Notes: generated from the letters alone by a model not told the origin. Positions 52,559 through 62,240 are shown, counted from the stretch's first letter. The stretch is DNA of 64,000 bases from Variovorax sp. UMC13 (GCF_014170375.1 NZ_LZZW01000030.1:62001-126000), one strand, 5' to 3'. A program made the numbers and translations.

Positions 52559-53224
52559 ATGCATTCCCTCTTTGCCAAACTCCCTTCGGCCGCCCTGGCC
52601 GGCGCCGTGCTCGCGGCCGGTATCGCCTTGCCGCTTTCGGCGTCGGCCCAGAACGCTTCCGCGAGCGCGCCCGCGGCGGCCCCGCTGGTCCGCATCCGCG
52701 GCACGGTGGTCTACAACGACACGAAGCAACTGATCGTCAAGGACCGCGGCGGCGAGGTGGTCACGCTCGCGCGCGCGGCCGACCTGCCGGTGTCGGAGGT
52801 CTACCGGATCAAGCTGGCCGACATCAAGCAGGGCAGCTTCGTCGGCACGGCCGCGATGCCGCAGCCCAACGGCACCCAGAAGGCGCTCGAGGTGCTGGTG
52901 TTCCCCGAGGCCGCGCGCGGCACCGGCGAAGGCCACTTCCCCTGGGACCTGCAGCCCCAGAGCACCATGACCAACGCCACGGTGGCCGACCTCGCCGCCG
53001 CGCCCTCGTCCGCGCGCGGCGGCCAGCAGCTCAAGCTCAGCTACAAGGGCGGCGAGAAGACGGTGATCGTGCCGCCGAACGTGCCCGTCGTGACCTTCAG
53101 GCCCGGCACCGACGCCCTGCTCACGCCCGGTGCCAAGGTGCTGGTCAACGCCCAGGAACGCAACGGCACGCCGACCGCCATGCGCGTGATCGCGGGGCGC
53201 CACGGCTTCACGCCGCCGATGTAA
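52559..53224 (+). CDS. Secreted protein of unknown function (DUF5666-like beta domains)
   Basis: 221 residues from ATG 52559. The signal peptide ends near ASAQ (about 33). The mature part shows two OB-like beta segments: LVRIRGTVVYNDTKQLIVKDRGG (about 44-66) and a second, VTFRPGTDALLTPGAKVLVN (about 178-197), with a charged repeat between. The RGTV...L.VKDR pattern is seen in DUF5666-type proteins. No cysteine or catalytic motif is visible. It is divergent from ahcY, with the riboswitch promoter on the other strand, and is followed by prfC after 115 bp. Confidence 0.7.
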   Translation: MHSLFAKLPSAALAGAVLAAGIALPLSASAQNASASAPAAAPLVRIRGTVVYNDTKQLIVKDRGGEVVTLARAADLPVSEVYRIKLADIKQGSFVGTAAMPQPNGTQKALEVLVFPEAARGTGEGHFPWDLQPQSTMTNATVADLAAAPSSARGGQQLKLSYKGGEKTVIVPPNVPVVTFRPGTDALLTPGAKVLVNAQERNGTPTAMRVIAGRHGFTPPM

Positions 53225-53339
53225 CAAGCCCGGCCGCCCCGCAGCCCGGGGGCGGCTCGCTAAAATCGACGGCTTTGCGTAGCCGCCGCGCCGTGAGCGC
53301 CTCGCGCTTACCGTCCTTCGCGCGCCCCGCGTTCACGCC

Positions 53340-54968
53340 ATGACCTTCGAATCCGAAACCCGCCGCCGTCGCACCTTCGCGATCATTTCCCACCCCGACG
53401 CGGGCAAGACCACGCTGACCGAGAAGCTGCTGCTGTTCTCGGGCGCGATCCAGATCGCCGGCTCGGTCAAGGCGCGCAAGGCCTCGCGCCACGCGACCTC
53501 CGACTGGATGGAGATCGAGAAGCAGCGCGGCATCTCGGTGGCCTCCTCGGTCATGCAGATGCTGTACCGCGACCACGTGATCAACCTGCTCGACACGCCC
53601 GGCCACAAGGACTTCTCGGAAGACACCTACCGCGTGCTCACCGCCGTCGACTCGGCGCTGATGGTGATCGACGCGGCCAACGGCGTGGAAGCGCAGACGC
53701 GCCGGCTGATCGAAGTCTGCCGCCAGCGCGACACGCCCATCATCACCTTCGTCAACAAGATGGACCGCGAAGTGCGCGAGCCGCTGGACATCCTCGACGA
53801 GATCGAGCGCGAGTTGGGCATGCCCTGCGTGCCCATGACCTGGCCCGTGGGCCAGGGCAAGAGCTTCGGCGGCATCATGAACCTGCGCACGCAGACCATG
53901 ACGGTGTTCGACTCGGGCAAGGAACGCCTGCCGCAGGACTTCGAGACCATCGCGCTGGACAACCGCGCCGAGCTGATCAAGCGCTTCGGCGCCGAGTTCG
54001 AGAACGCCGAGCAGAGCATGGAGCTCGCCGCGGGCGCCTCGCCCGCCTGGGACCGCGAGGCCTTCCTGGCCGGCAAGCAGACGCCGGTGTTCTTCGGCTC
54101 GGGCGTGAACAACTTCGGCGTGATGGAAGTGCTCGACGCGCTGGTCGACCTGGCGCCGGCGCCGCAGTCGCGCACCAGCACCACCATCGTCAACCGCCAG
54201 CCGGTGGTCAAGGAGATCCAGCCCGCGGACAAGGACTTCGCCGGCGTGGTGTTCAAGGTGCAGGCCAACATGGACCCCTCGCACCGCGACCGCATCGCCT
54301 TCGTGCGCATGGCCTCGGGCAAGTACACGCCGGGCATGAAGCTCAAGGTGCAGCGCACCTCGAAAGAACTGCGCCCCACCAGCGTCGTGACCTTCATGAG
54401 CCAGCGCCGCGAGGCCGTCGAGGAAGCCTACGCAGGCGACATCGTGGGCTTCACCACCCACGGCGGCGTGCAGCTGGGCGACACCATCACCGACGGCGCG
54501 AGCCTGATGTTCACCGGCCTGCCCTTCTTCGCGCCCGAGCTCTTCATGACCGTGATCCTGAAGAACCCGCTGCGCACCAAGCAGCTGCAGCAGGGCCTGG
54601 CCCAGCTGGGTGAAGAGGGCGCGATCCAGGTCTTCCGGCCCGAGGTCGGCGGCCCGATGCTGCTGGGCGCTGTCGGGCAGCTGCAGTTCGAAGTGGTGCA
54701 GCACCGCCTGAAGGCCGAGTACGACGCCGACGTGCGGCTCGAGGGCTGCCAGTACACCGGCGCGCGCTGGATCACGGCCGACACCCCGGCCGAGCTGCGC
54801 GAGTTCGTCCACGCCTACCCGGTGCGCATGGCCAAGGACGCGGCCGACACCCTGGCCTTCCTCTGCACCTCGCCCTACGACGTGCGGCTGGCGCAGGAAC
54901 GCTTCCCCAAGATCCACTTCCATCCGCTGCGCGAGCATGCGGGGCTGGCACTGCAGAGCGCCGGCTGA
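53340..54968 (+). CDS. prfC: Peptide chain release factor 3
   Basis: 542 residues. The GTPase domain starts AIISHPDAGKTTL and continues with DTPGHKDFSEDTYRVL and NKMDREVREP. Domains II and III follow (about 290-530), ending with PYDVRLAQERFP. RF3 removes RF1/RF2 from the ribosome after termination. Motifs and length agree with the E. coli protein. Its end lies 16 bp from the convergent ABC permease gene. Confidence 0.97.
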   Translation: MTFESETRRRRTFAIISHPDAGKTTLTEKLLLFSGAIQIAGSVKARKASRHATSDWMEIEKQRGISVASSVMQMLYRDHVINLLDTPGHKDFSEDTYRVLTAVDSALMVIDAANGVEAQTRRLIEVCRQRDTPIITFVNKMDREVREPLDILDEIERELGMPCVPMTWPVGQGKSFGGIMNLRTQTMTVFDSGKERLPQDFETIALDNRAELIKRFGAEFENAEQSMELAAGASPAWDREAFLAGKQTPVFFGSGVNNFGVMEVLDALVDLAPAPQSRTSTTIVNRQPVVKEIQPADKDFAGVVFKVQANMDPSHRDRIAFVRMASGKYTPGMKLKVQRTSKELRPTSVVTFMSQRREAVEEAYAGDIVGFTTHGGVQLGDTITDGASLMFTGLPFFAPELFMTVILKNPLRTKQLQQGLAQLGEEGAIQVFRPEVGGPMLLGAVGQLQFEVVQHRLKAEYDADVRLEGCQYTGARWITADTPAELREFVHAYPVRMAKDAADTLAFLCTSPYDVRLAQERFPKIHFHPLREHAGLALQSAG

Positions 54969-54983
54969 CAGGCCACCGGCGGG

Positions 54984-55787
54984 CTAACTGCCCGTCGACG
55001 CATAGCGCCGCAGCCCCAGCCGCCACGCGCCGAAGGCCGCGGCCAGGAAGACGAAGCCCGCGAGCGGCGACAGCGCGCCCATCCAGGCCGGTGCGCCCAG
55101 CGGATCGGCCTTGCCCAGGATCGCCAGCGCCGGGTAGTAGGCCACGCAGGCCAGCGGCACGACGAAGGTCAGCACGCGGCGGAACCAGTTCGCATAGAGC
55201 GCCAGCGGGTACTGCGCCGCCTGCACGCCACCGTAGGTCAGCACGTTGGCGACCTCCAGGCTCTCGACGGTCCAGAAGGCCAGCGTGCCCTGCAGCACCA
55301 GGATGCCGAGGAACAGCGCGATGCCGCCGGCCAGCGCGAACAGCGCCACGGCCACCGTGGCCGGCGTCCAGGCGATGGGCGCCTGGTGGGTGGCGAACAC
55401 CAGCACCGCCACGCCCTGCAGCAGCCGGCCCAGGCGGCTGATGCGGAAGTCGTGCCCCATGAGTTGCAGCGCCAGCGGGCGCGGGCGCAGCAGCAGCCGG
55501 TCGAAGGCGCCGGTGCGCAGGAATTCGGTGCCGAGCACGTCGAAGCCGCGCCCCAGCGCATCGGCGATCGCGAACATGCAGTTCACCAGCCCGTAGAACA
55601 GCGCCACCTCGCCGATGTGCCAGCCCTGCACGCTGCCGAAGCGATGGAACAGGGCCCAGACGGCGACCATCTCGATGCCCGTGCCCAGGAACTGGCCCAC
55701 GGTCAGCAGCAGTGCGGACGCGGGATAGCGCGCCTGGCCGCCCACGGAGGCGCGCACCAGGCGGAGGAACAGGGGAAGCGCGCCCAT
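54984..55787 (-). CDS. ABC-2 type permease, DUF990-like, copy 2
   Basis: 267 residues, about six membrane helices. It has the ABC2_membrane_6-type pattern: a long N-terminal amphipathic region, FYGLVNCMFAIADALGRGFD, and TGAFDRLLLRPRPLALQLMG (a coupling-helix region). It is 1 bp downstream of another permease of the same type and shares a transcript with the ATPase. Three-gene sets of one ATPase and two such permeases export an unidentified, probably lipid or polysaccharide-type, substrate in many bacteria. Confidence 0.85.
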   Translation of the reverse strand: MGALPLFLRLVRASVGGQARYPASALLLTVGQFLGTGIEMVAVWALFHRFGSVQGWHIGEVALFYGLVNCMFAIADALGRGFDVLGTEFLRTGAFDRLLLRPRPLALQLMGHDFRISRLGRLLQGVAVLVFATHQAPIAWTPATVAVALFALAGGIALFLGILVLQGTLAFWTVESLEVANVLTYGGVQAAQYPLALYANWFRRVLTFVVPLACVAYYPALAILGKADPLGAPAWMGALSPLAGFVFLAAAFGAWRLGLRRYASTGS

Positions 55788-55788
55788 C

Positions 55789-56637
55789 TCAGCCGCCCTG
55801 CACCTGCAGGTTGCGCATCGTGCGCCCCATCGCGAAGCGGCCCAGCGCGACCAGCACCGCGATCCAGAAGCACTGCAGCCCCAGGCCGCCCGCCGCCTGC
55901 CAGCCGCTCAGCTGCCCGAAGTAGAGCCGTGCCGGAATGTCCATCAGGCCGGCCAGGGGCTGGACCAGCAGCGCGGCCTGCCAGGCGTCCGGCAGCAGTG
56001 CGAGCGGCAGCAGGTTGCCCGACAGCACGATGACCACCGGCGTCGCCACCGCATTGATGCCGCGCTCGTTGAGCGCCGCCGTGGCCGCCACGTTGAGCAG
56101 CATCACCATCGCGGTCGAGAGCAGCAGCGCGAGCCCCGCCGACAGCAGGAAGGCGGCGCCCGCCGCCACGCTCGCCGGCAGTTGCCAGGCCCAGTCGCCC
56201 AGGCCCGCCAGCGGCAGCGCGACCGCGGCGAAGGCGGCCATGAGCGCCACGCGCGGCAGCAGGCGCGCGGCAATCCAGCCGGCGCTGCGCGCGAACCACA
56301 GCGCATAGGCGTCCACCGGGCGCAGCCGGTCGTAGGCGACCGCACCGGTGCGCACCGCCTGCCCCACCTCCGGGTCGCCCATCCAGGGCATCAGCACCAG
56401 CATGCCCTGGGCCAGCCAGGTGTAGGTGATGGCCTGTGCGAGCGACATCGGCGAGCTGGCGCCCGCGATGGCCGTGCCGCCGTAGAAGGCGGCGAACACC
56501 ATCACCTTGATGCCGCCCCACCAGCACTGCGTGGCGAAGCCCGCGAGCGCGGCGGTGCGGTACTGCAGCATCTGCAGGAAGCGCGAGGCGAAGGCGGCGA
56601 CGTAGGGGCGCGTCGCCGCGCGCAGGCCGCGGCTCAT
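55789..56637 (-). CDS. ABC-2 type permease, DUF990-like, copy 1
   Basis: 282 residues from ATG 56637, about six membrane helices. It resembles its neighbour: YRTAALAGFATQCWWGGIKV near the start, AVRTGAVAYDRLRPVDAYAL in the coupling-helix region and a Leu/Ala-rich C-terminal half. The start overlaps the ATPase stop (56634-56637, ATGA). With the other permease it likely forms the heterodimeric channel. The two have diverged far enough that they are not a recent duplicate. Confidence 0.85.
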   Translation of the reverse strand: MSRGLRAATRPYVAAFASRFLQMLQYRTAALAGFATQCWWGGIKVMVFAAFYGGTAIAGASSPMSLAQAITYTWLAQGMLVLMPWMGDPEVGQAVRTGAVAYDRLRPVDAYALWFARSAGWIAARLLPRVALMAAFAAVALPLAGLGDWAWQLPASVAAGAAFLLSAGLALLLSTAMVMLLNVAATAALNERGINAVATPVVIVLSGNLLPLALLPDAWQAALLVQPLAGLMDIPARLYFGQLSGWQAAGGLGLQCFWIAVLVALGRFAMGRTMRNLQVQGG

Positions 56638-57629
56638 GCCTCGGCCGCGCCATGCATGGCGTAGAAGCGCGCGATCACGGCCTCGATCGCCAGGCCTTCG
56701 AGCCGCAGGTCTTCCACCGGATGCGCGGCCGCGATGCGTGCGATCAGGGCCGGGGCCGTGGTCACGGCAGGATCGAAATCGAGCACCAGCGTCTGGCCGT
56801 CGCGCGCATGCACGGTCGCGCCCAGCACCTGCGTCGGCAGCGCGGCGCCCTGCGCGAAATCGACCACCAGCCGGCGCTCGGCCATCACCTGCGCACGCAA
56901 GGCTTCGACCGGGCTGTCGGCCAGCACGCGGCCGTGGCCGATCACGATCACGCGCCGCGCCAGCGCCTCGATGTCGTGCATGTCGTGGGTGGTCAACAGC
57001 ACGGTGGTGCCGCGCTCGCGGTTGGCGCGCCGCACGAAGTCGCGCACCGCCAGCTTCGAGGGCGCATCGAGGCCGATGGTCGGCTCGTCGAGGAACAGGA
57101 TCTCGGGTTCGTGCAGCAGCGCCGCCGCGATCTCGGCGCGCATGCGCTGGCCCAGCGAGAGCTGCCGCACGGGTTGGTCGAGCACCCGCTCCAGGTTCAG
57201 CAGCGCCACCAGTTCGTCGCGCGTGCGGCGGTAGCGCTGCGGGTCGACGCGGTAGATGTCGCGCAGCAGGTCGAAGCCGTCGCCCACCGGCAGGTCCCAC
57301 CACAGCTGCGTGCGCTGGCCGAAGACCACGCCGATGCGCGCCACGTGCCGCTCGCGGTCCTGGAACGGGTCGTGGCCGTCGATCTCCACCCGGCCGCCGT
57401 CGGGCCGCAGGATGCCCGCAAGGATCTTGATGGTGGTGGACTTGCCCGCGCCGTTGGGCCCGATGAAGCCCAGCAGCTCGCCGCGCTCGAGCGAGAAGGA
57501 CACGCCCGACAGCGCCGCCACCGTGCGGTGGCGGCGGTGCACGAGCCCGCGCAGCGCGCCCATCACGCCCGGGTCGCGCTCGGAGATGCGGTAGGTCTTG
57601 AGGAGCTGGTCGACGAGGATGTGGGGCAT
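56634..57629 (-). CDS. ABC transporter ATP-binding protein (ABC-2 exporter)
   Basis: 331 residues. Walker A GPNGAGKSTTIK, signature LSLGQRMRAEIA, Walker B EILFLDEPTIGLD and the switch His in LTTHDMHD are all present. A C-terminal extension of about 80 residues is typical of DrrA-type exporters. It leads a three-gene operon with two permeases. The substrate is unknown. Confidence 0.92.
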   Translation of the reverse strand: MPHILVDQLLKTYRISERDPGVMGALRGLVHRRHRTVAALSGVSFSLERGELLGFIGPNGAGKSTTIKILAGILRPDGGRVEIDGHDPFQDRERHVARIGVVFGQRTQLWWDLPVGDGFDLLRDIYRVDPQRYRRTRDELVALLNLERVLDQPVRQLSLGQRMRAEIAAALLHEPEILFLDEPTIGLDAPSKLAVRDFVRRANRERGTTVLLTTHDMHDIEALARRVIVIGHGRVLADSPVEALRAQVMAERRLVVDFAQGAALPTQVLGATVHARDGQTLVLDFDPAVTTAPALIARIAAAHPVEDLRLEGLAIEAVIARFYAMHGAAEA

Positions 57630-57732
57630 GGAGAGGGCCGCGCCGGCCCTGGAGGCGCGGCGGGGGCGGGATGCTACACGAAAGCCGAAACGCCACCCGG
57701 TACGATCACGGCCCCTTCAGAGATTCCTTGCC

Positions 57733-58560
57733 ATGCCCGTGTCTTCTTCCCTGCCCTCCTCGCCCAACCACCTGCTGCCGCTGACCTGTTGGGGCGCAGA
57801 GACGCGCGGTGCGCTCGTCGGTGTGTTCACCGACATCGACGACACGCTGACCACCGACGGCGCCATCACGCCCGATGCACTGGCCGCCCTGGCCGCGCTG
57901 AAGCAGGCGGGCCTGCGGGTCGCGGCCATCACCGGCCGCCCCGTGGGCTGGAGCGTGCCCTTCGTCACGGCCTGGCCGGTCGATGCCATCGTGGCGGAGA
58001 ACGGCGCGGTGGCGCTGCTGCCGCTGGCCGACGGGCGCATCGAGAAGCGCTACCTGCAGGACGCCGCCACACGCGCCGCCAACGTCGAGCGCATGCAGGC
58101 GGTGCTGCAACGCATCGAGCGCGAGATCCCGGGGGCGGTGCGCGCCACCGACTCGCCGGGCCGCGAGACCGACATCGCGATCGACCACAGCGAGTTCCAG
58201 CACCTGAGCGAAGCGCAGATCGCGGCCGTGGTGGCGCTGATGCAGAGCGAAGGCATGCGCGCGACCGTGAGCAGCATCCACATCAACGGCTGGTACGGCG
58301 AGCACAACAAGCTGGTGGGCGCACGCTGGATCGTGCGTGAACTCTGGGACCGCGACCTCGACCGCGAGATGGACCGCTGGGCCTATGTCGGCGACTCGAC
58401 CAACGACCAGCTGATGTTCAAGACCTTCGACCACAGCATCGGCGTGGCCAACGTGGTGCGCTTCGTGCCGCAGCTCGCCGACCTGCCGCACTACGTGACG
58501 GCGGGCGAGCGCGGCGCGGGCTTCGCCGAGGCCGCGGCCGCGATCCTCGGCGCGCGCTGA
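57733..58560 (+). CDS. HAD-IIB family phosphatase
   Basis: 275 residues from ATG 57733. FTDIDDTLTTDG is HAD motif I (DxDxT), AITGRP motif II and VGDSTNDQLMFKTFDHSIGVAN motif IV with metal-binding Asp residues. The long cap between about 100 and 220, with AENGAVALLP, is type C2B, as in sugar and glycerate phosphatases. It removes phosphate from a small sugar-type substrate. The convergent MFS gene lies 10 bp past its stop. Confidence 0.88.
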   Translation: MPVSSSLPSSPNHLLPLTCWGAETRGALVGVFTDIDDTLTTDGAITPDALAALAALKQAGLRVAAITGRPVGWSVPFVTAWPVDAIVAENGAVALLPLADGRIEKRYLQDAATRAANVERMQAVLQRIEREIPGAVRATDSPGRETDIAIDHSEFQHLSEAQIAAVVALMQSEGMRATVSSIHINGWYGEHNKLVGARWIVRELWDRDLDREMDRWAYVGDSTNDQLMFKTFDHSIGVANVVRFVPQLADLPHYVTAGERGAGFAEAAAAILGAR

Positions 58561-58570
58561 GCGCCCGCGT

Positions 58571-59815
58571 TCAGGCGACGGCCACCGGGCGCGGCGCGCG
58601 CCACTGCGTCCAGGCGCCGACCAGCGCCATCGCGATCAGGGCCGCCGCATAGCCCTCGACCGTGGTGCGCAGCCCCAGGGTCGCGATCAGCAGCCCGGCG
58701 CCCATCGCCGGCACGCTGAACGCCAGGTAGCTGACGAAGAAGATGGCTGCGAACAGCTCGGCCCGTTCGTGCGGCTGGGCCAGCGGCGCCAGGGCCTGCA
58801 CCTGCGACGAGAAGGACGAGCCGAAGCCCAGGCCGGCGACCACCGCGCCGACGAAGAACAGCGCCACCGAGCCGATCGCGAAGGCGCCGATCAGCAGCGC
58901 CGAGCCCGCCGCGATGCACAGCATGCCGAGCAGGGACACCCGTGCGCCGAAGCGGCTCATGAGCGTCGGCGAGGCCGCGCCCATGCCGAACAGCACCGCG
59001 ATGGCCAGCCCGTTGACGATGCCGCTGTCGATGCCGAACACCTGGCGCAGCAGCGAGGGCACGAGCGACAGGAACAGCCCGCCCAGCGCCCAGCTGGTGA
59101 CCAGCACCGGCAGGCTGCGCATGAAGACCGCGCGCGCGGCCTTCGGCACCGCCATGCGCGGCACCAGCGAGGCCCAGGCGCCAGGCCGCGGCGTCACGCT
59201 CTCGGGCAGGAAGAAGGCGGCCACGGCGGCCAGCGACAGCAGCAGCGCGAGCACGCCGAAGACCAGCGGCACCGGGTCGCGCGTCATCGACACCGTCAGC
59301 CCGGTCAGCAGCGCGCCCACGGCCAGGCCGGCCAGCGGCGAGACGCTGGTGATCAGCATGCCCAGGCGCTTGCGCGCAGAAGGCGCGGCCTCCACCACCG
59401 CCGCGCTGAGCGTGCCGCTGGCCACGCCCGTGGCCAGGCCCTGCACGATGCGCGCAGCGACGATGCCGCCGATGCTGCGGGCCATCAGGAACATCACCAT
59501 GGCCGCCGCCTGCAGCACCAGCGCCACCACGATCACCGGGCGCCGCCCCACATGGTCAGACAGCGAGCCGCCCACCAGCAGCGAGGCCAGCAGCGCCAGC
59601 GCATAGACCGCGAACGCGACCGTCAGCAGCGCCGAGGAAAAGCCCCAGCGCTGCTGGAACAGCACGAACAGCGGCGACGGTGCCGCGGCGGCGAGGAAGA
59701 AGGTGAACAGCACGGCGGCCAGCAGCGCGAAGGCCGCGCCCGCCGGCAGGCGCCAGGGCGTGGCCGCGCCGCTGGCCAGCGGCGCCCTCGAGGCGGGAGA
59801 AGAGGAGGAAGGCAT
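58571..59815 (-). CDS. MFS transporter (DHA1-like)
   Basis: 414 residues, 12 predicted helices. GGSLSDHVGRRP is the MFS motif A after helix 2, and SPLAGLAVGALLTGL resembles motif C. An ordinary exporter of the YcaD/DHA1 style. It is divergent from a TetR regulator, with palindromic sites in the shared gap, which is the classic layout of a repressor controlling a drug or metabolite exporter. The ligand cannot be told. Confidence 0.9.
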   Translation of the reverse strand: MPSSSSPASRAPLASGAATPWRLPAGAAFALLAAVLFTFFLAAAAPSPLFVLFQQRWGFSSALLTVAFAVYALALLASLLVGGSLSDHVGRRPVIVVALVLQAAAMVMFLMARSIGGIVAARIVQGLATGVASGTLSAAVVEAAPSARKRLGMLITSVSPLAGLAVGALLTGLTVSMTRDPVPLVFGVLALLLSLAAVAAFFLPESVTPRPGAWASLVPRMAVPKAARAVFMRSLPVLVTSWALGGLFLSLVPSLLRQVFGIDSGIVNGLAIAVLFGMGAASPTLMSRFGARVSLLGMLCIAAGSALLIGAFAIGSVALFFVGAVVAGLGFGSSFSSQVQALAPLAQPHERAELFAAIFFVSYLAFSVPAMGAGLLIATLGLRTTVEGYAAALIAMALVGAWTQWRAPRPVAVA

Positions 59816-59822
59816 GGGATCC

Positions 59823-59895
59823 TTTAACGCAAATAAATTTGCTTTTGCGTATTGTAGGCAGGCTGGATTTTTAATGCAACGATCTTTGCGTTAAA
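59823..59895. promoter_or_regulatory. TetR operator region with nested inverted repeats
   Basis: An 11-bp perfect inverted repeat, TTTAACGCAAA (59823-59833) and TTTGCGTTAAA (59885-59895), spans the MFS/TetR gap. A nested pair, ACGCAAA (59827-59833) and TTTGCGT (59844-59850), forms a tighter palindrome of 24 bp, a common TetR-operator size. The gap is AT-rich and flanked by both start codons, so binding here would repress both genes. Confidence 0.65.
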
Positions 59896-59903
59896 GTGGC
59901 GCC

Positions 59904-60476
59904 ATGGACTCTTCTCCCATCCTTCGCCGCCCCGGCGGCCGCAGCGCCCAGGTGCAGACCGTGGTGCGCAAGGCGCTGGAGGAACTGGTGGCCGAGCACG
60001 GCCGCGAGAAGGTCACGGTGCCGGCCGTGGCCGAGCGCGCGGGCGTCAGTGCCTCCAGCATCTACCGCCGCTGGGGCGACATGGCCGGGCTGCTGGCCGA
60101 GACCGCCACGAAACGCCTCGATCCCAAGCGGCCGCTGCCCGACACCGGCGACCTGCAGCGCGACATGACCGCCTGGGCCAAGGAACTGATCGAGCACCTG
60201 GGCCAGCCGCGCAGCACCTCGCTGCTCAAGGCGGCCGCTGCGCTCCACAACGACGACGACACCGACTGCCTGCGCAACCGGCGCGCCGAAGCCAGGACGC
60301 TGATCGACCAGGCCCTGGCCCGCGGCGACCGCGCGCCCGAACTGCGCCAGGTGATCGACCATGTGGTCGCGCCCATCGTCTACCGGCTGATCTTCGGCAA
60401 GGCGCCCCTGGCGCCAGCCACGGCCACGCAGCTGGTCGATGAGCTTTTCGCCATCGTGGGCACTCCGACCCGCTGA
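59904..60476 (+). CDS. TetR-family transcriptional repressor
   Basis: 190 residues. HTH near the N-terminus, VTVPAVAERAGVSASSIYRRWG (about 36-57), is the TetR_N signature. The ligand-binding part (about 70-190) ends TATQLVDELFAIVG as in the TetR_C_11 group. It is divergent from the MFS exporter; nested palindromes lie between. It probably represses both genes until it binds its ligand. Confidence 0.92.
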   Translation: MDSSPILRRPGGRSAQVQTVVRKALEELVAEHGREKVTVPAVAERAGVSASSIYRRWGDMAGLLAETATKRLDPKRPLPDTGDLQRDMTAWAKELIEHLGQPRSTSLLKAAAALHNDDDTDCLRNRRAEARTLIDQALARGDRAPELRQVIDHVVAPIVYRLIFGKAPLAPATATQLVDELFAIVGTPTR

Positions 60477-60604
60477 AGAGAAAAGACGCGCGGGTGGCGT
60501 AGCATCGTGCGCTCGGCCCCGCGCCGATGCCCGCGACGGCGGCGCCTCACCCCGGTCCCCGTCCACCCCCCTTCCTCCATCTGTTGTCCGACGAAAGACG
60601 CCTC

Positions 60605-62047
60605 ATGACCACTTCCTATCCCTCGACCCAGTTGCTGATCGCCAACGAATGGGTCGACGCCGTGAGCGGCAAGACGCTCGACGTGCGCAACCCCGCCAAC
60701 GGCCAGGTGATCGGCCAGGTCGCGCACGCCGGCATCGCCGACCTCGACCGGGCGCTGGCCGCCGCGCAGAAGGGCTTCGAAGCCTGGCGCGACGTGCCGG
60801 CCAACGAACGCGCCGCGATCATGCGCCGCGCCGCCGGCCTGATCCGCGAGCGCGCCGGCGAGATCGCGCAGGTGCTCACGCAGGAGCAGGGCAAGCCGCT
60901 GGCCGAAGCCAAGGGCGAGACGCTGGCCTCGGCCGACATCATCGAATGGTTCGCCGACGAAGGCCGCCGCGTCTACGGCCGCATCGTGCCTTCGCGCAAC
61001 CTGGCGTCGCAGCAGCTGGTGATGAAGGAGCCCGTGGGCCCGGTCGCGGCCTTCACGCCCTGGAACTTCCCGATCAACCAGGTGGTGCGCAAGCTCGGCG
61101 CCGCGCTGGCCGCCGGCTGCTCCTTCCTGGTCAAGGCACCGGAAGAAACGCCCGCCGCACCCGCCGCGCTGATCAAGGCGTTTGTCGATGCGGGCATTCC
61201 GTCGGGCACCGTGGGCCTGGTGTTCGGCGACCCGGCCGAGATCTCGAACTACCTGATCCCGCACCCGATCATCCGCAAGATCACCTTCACCGGCTCCACG
61301 CCCGTGGGCAAGCAACTGGCCGCGCTGGCCGGCGCCCACATGAAGCGCGCAACGATGGAACTGGGCGGCCACGCACCGGTGATCGTGGCCGAGGACGCCG
61401 ACGTGGCGCTGGCCGTCAAGGCGGCCGGTGCCGCCAAGTTCCGCAACGCCGGCCAGGTCTGCATCTCGCCGACCCGCTTCCTGGTGCACAACAGCCTCAA
61501 GGCCGAGTTCGCGCAGCTGCTGGTCAAGCACGCGCAGGGCCTCAAGCTGGGCGATGGCCTGGCCGAGGGCACGACCATCGGCCCGCTCGCCAACGACCGC
61601 CGCCTGACGGCGATGGCCAAGGTGGTCGCCGATGCACAAGCCACGGGCGCCACGGTCGCGACCGGCGGCGAACGCGTGGGCAGCAGCGGCAACTTCTTCG
61701 CGCCGACCGTGCTGACCGACGTGTCGCTCGACGCCGACGTGTTCAACAACGAGCCCTTCGGCCCGATCGCCGCCATCCGCGGCTTTGACACCATCGAAGA
61801 AGCGATCGCCGAATCGAACCGCCTGCCCTTCGGCCTGGCCGGCTACGCCTTCACCGCGTCGATCCGCAACGCGCAGCTGCTCGCGCGCCGCGTCGAGGTC
61901 GGCATGCTGTGGATCAACCAGCCCGCCACACCCTCGCCGGAAATGCCTTTCGGCGGCGTGAAGGATTCGGGCTACGGCTCGGAAGGCGGACCGGAGGCGG
62001 TCGAGGCCTATCTGAACACCAAGGCGGTGTCGATCATGGCCGGGTGA
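60605..62047 (+). CDS. NAD(P)-dependent aldehyde dehydrogenase, succinate-semialdehyde dehydrogenase-like
   Basis: 480 residues. Catalytic C286 in NAGQVCISPTRF, general base E252 in ELGGHAP, oxyanion N154 in FTPWNFPINQV and the cofactor loop FTGSTPVGKQLA are all present. Length and the KEPVGPVAAFTPWNFP signature fit the succinate-semialdehyde/glutarate-semialdehyde group. It stands as a single gene behind the TetR regulator with 128 bp between. Substrate is not certain; other short-chain aldehydes are possible. Confidence 0.88.
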   Translation: MTTSYPSTQLLIANEWVDAVSGKTLDVRNPANGQVIGQVAHAGIADLDRALAAAQKGFEAWRDVPANERAAIMRRAAGLIRERAGEIAQVLTQEQGKPLAEAKGETLASADIIEWFADEGRRVYGRIVPSRNLASQQLVMKEPVGPVAAFTPWNFPINQVVRKLGAALAAGCSFLVKAPEETPAAPAALIKAFVDAGIPSGTVGLVFGDPAEISNYLIPHPIIRKITFTGSTPVGKQLAALAGAHMKRATMELGGHAPVIVAEDADVALAVKAAGAAKFRNAGQVCISPTRFLVHNSLKAEFAQLLVKHAQGLKLGDGLAEGTTIGPLANDRRLTAMAKVVADAQATGATVATGGERVGSSGNFFAPTVLTDVSLDADVFNNEPFGPIAAIRGFDTIEEAIAESNRLPFGLAGYAFTASIRNAQLLARRVEVGMLWINQPATPSPEMPFGGVKDSGYGSEGGPEAVEAYLNTKAVSIMAG

Positions 62048-62054
62048 TTGGGTT

Positions 62055-62240
62055 CGCCCCCGAGGGCGGCGCGCACTGCGTGTCGCTTCGCCTTCCCCCT
62101 CCGGGGGCAACACCGGCGGCCCGGCAAAGCCGGTTCCGCGGTAGCACTGGGCCCTCCCCCGAGGGCTCGCGCACTGCGTGTCGCTTCGCCTTCCCCCTCC
62201 GGGGGCAACACCAGCGGCCCGGCAAAGCCGGTTCCGCGGT
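62055..62240 (+). repeat. Dispersed GC-rich palindromic repeat, locus C (two tandem copies)
   Basis: Two head-to-tail copies at 62055-62142 and 62152-62240. Each has GCACTGCGTGTCGCTTCGCC, then CCCCCTCCGGGGGCAACACC and CGGCCCGGCAAAGCCGGTTC, and ends TTCCGCGGT. They are nearly identical to each other and closely match locus B at 28952. Hairpins form at CCCCCTCCGGGGG and CCGGCAAAGCCGG. With the terminator at 62277 they fill the 296-bp gap between the dehydrogenase and the Fic gene. Confidence 0.8.
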
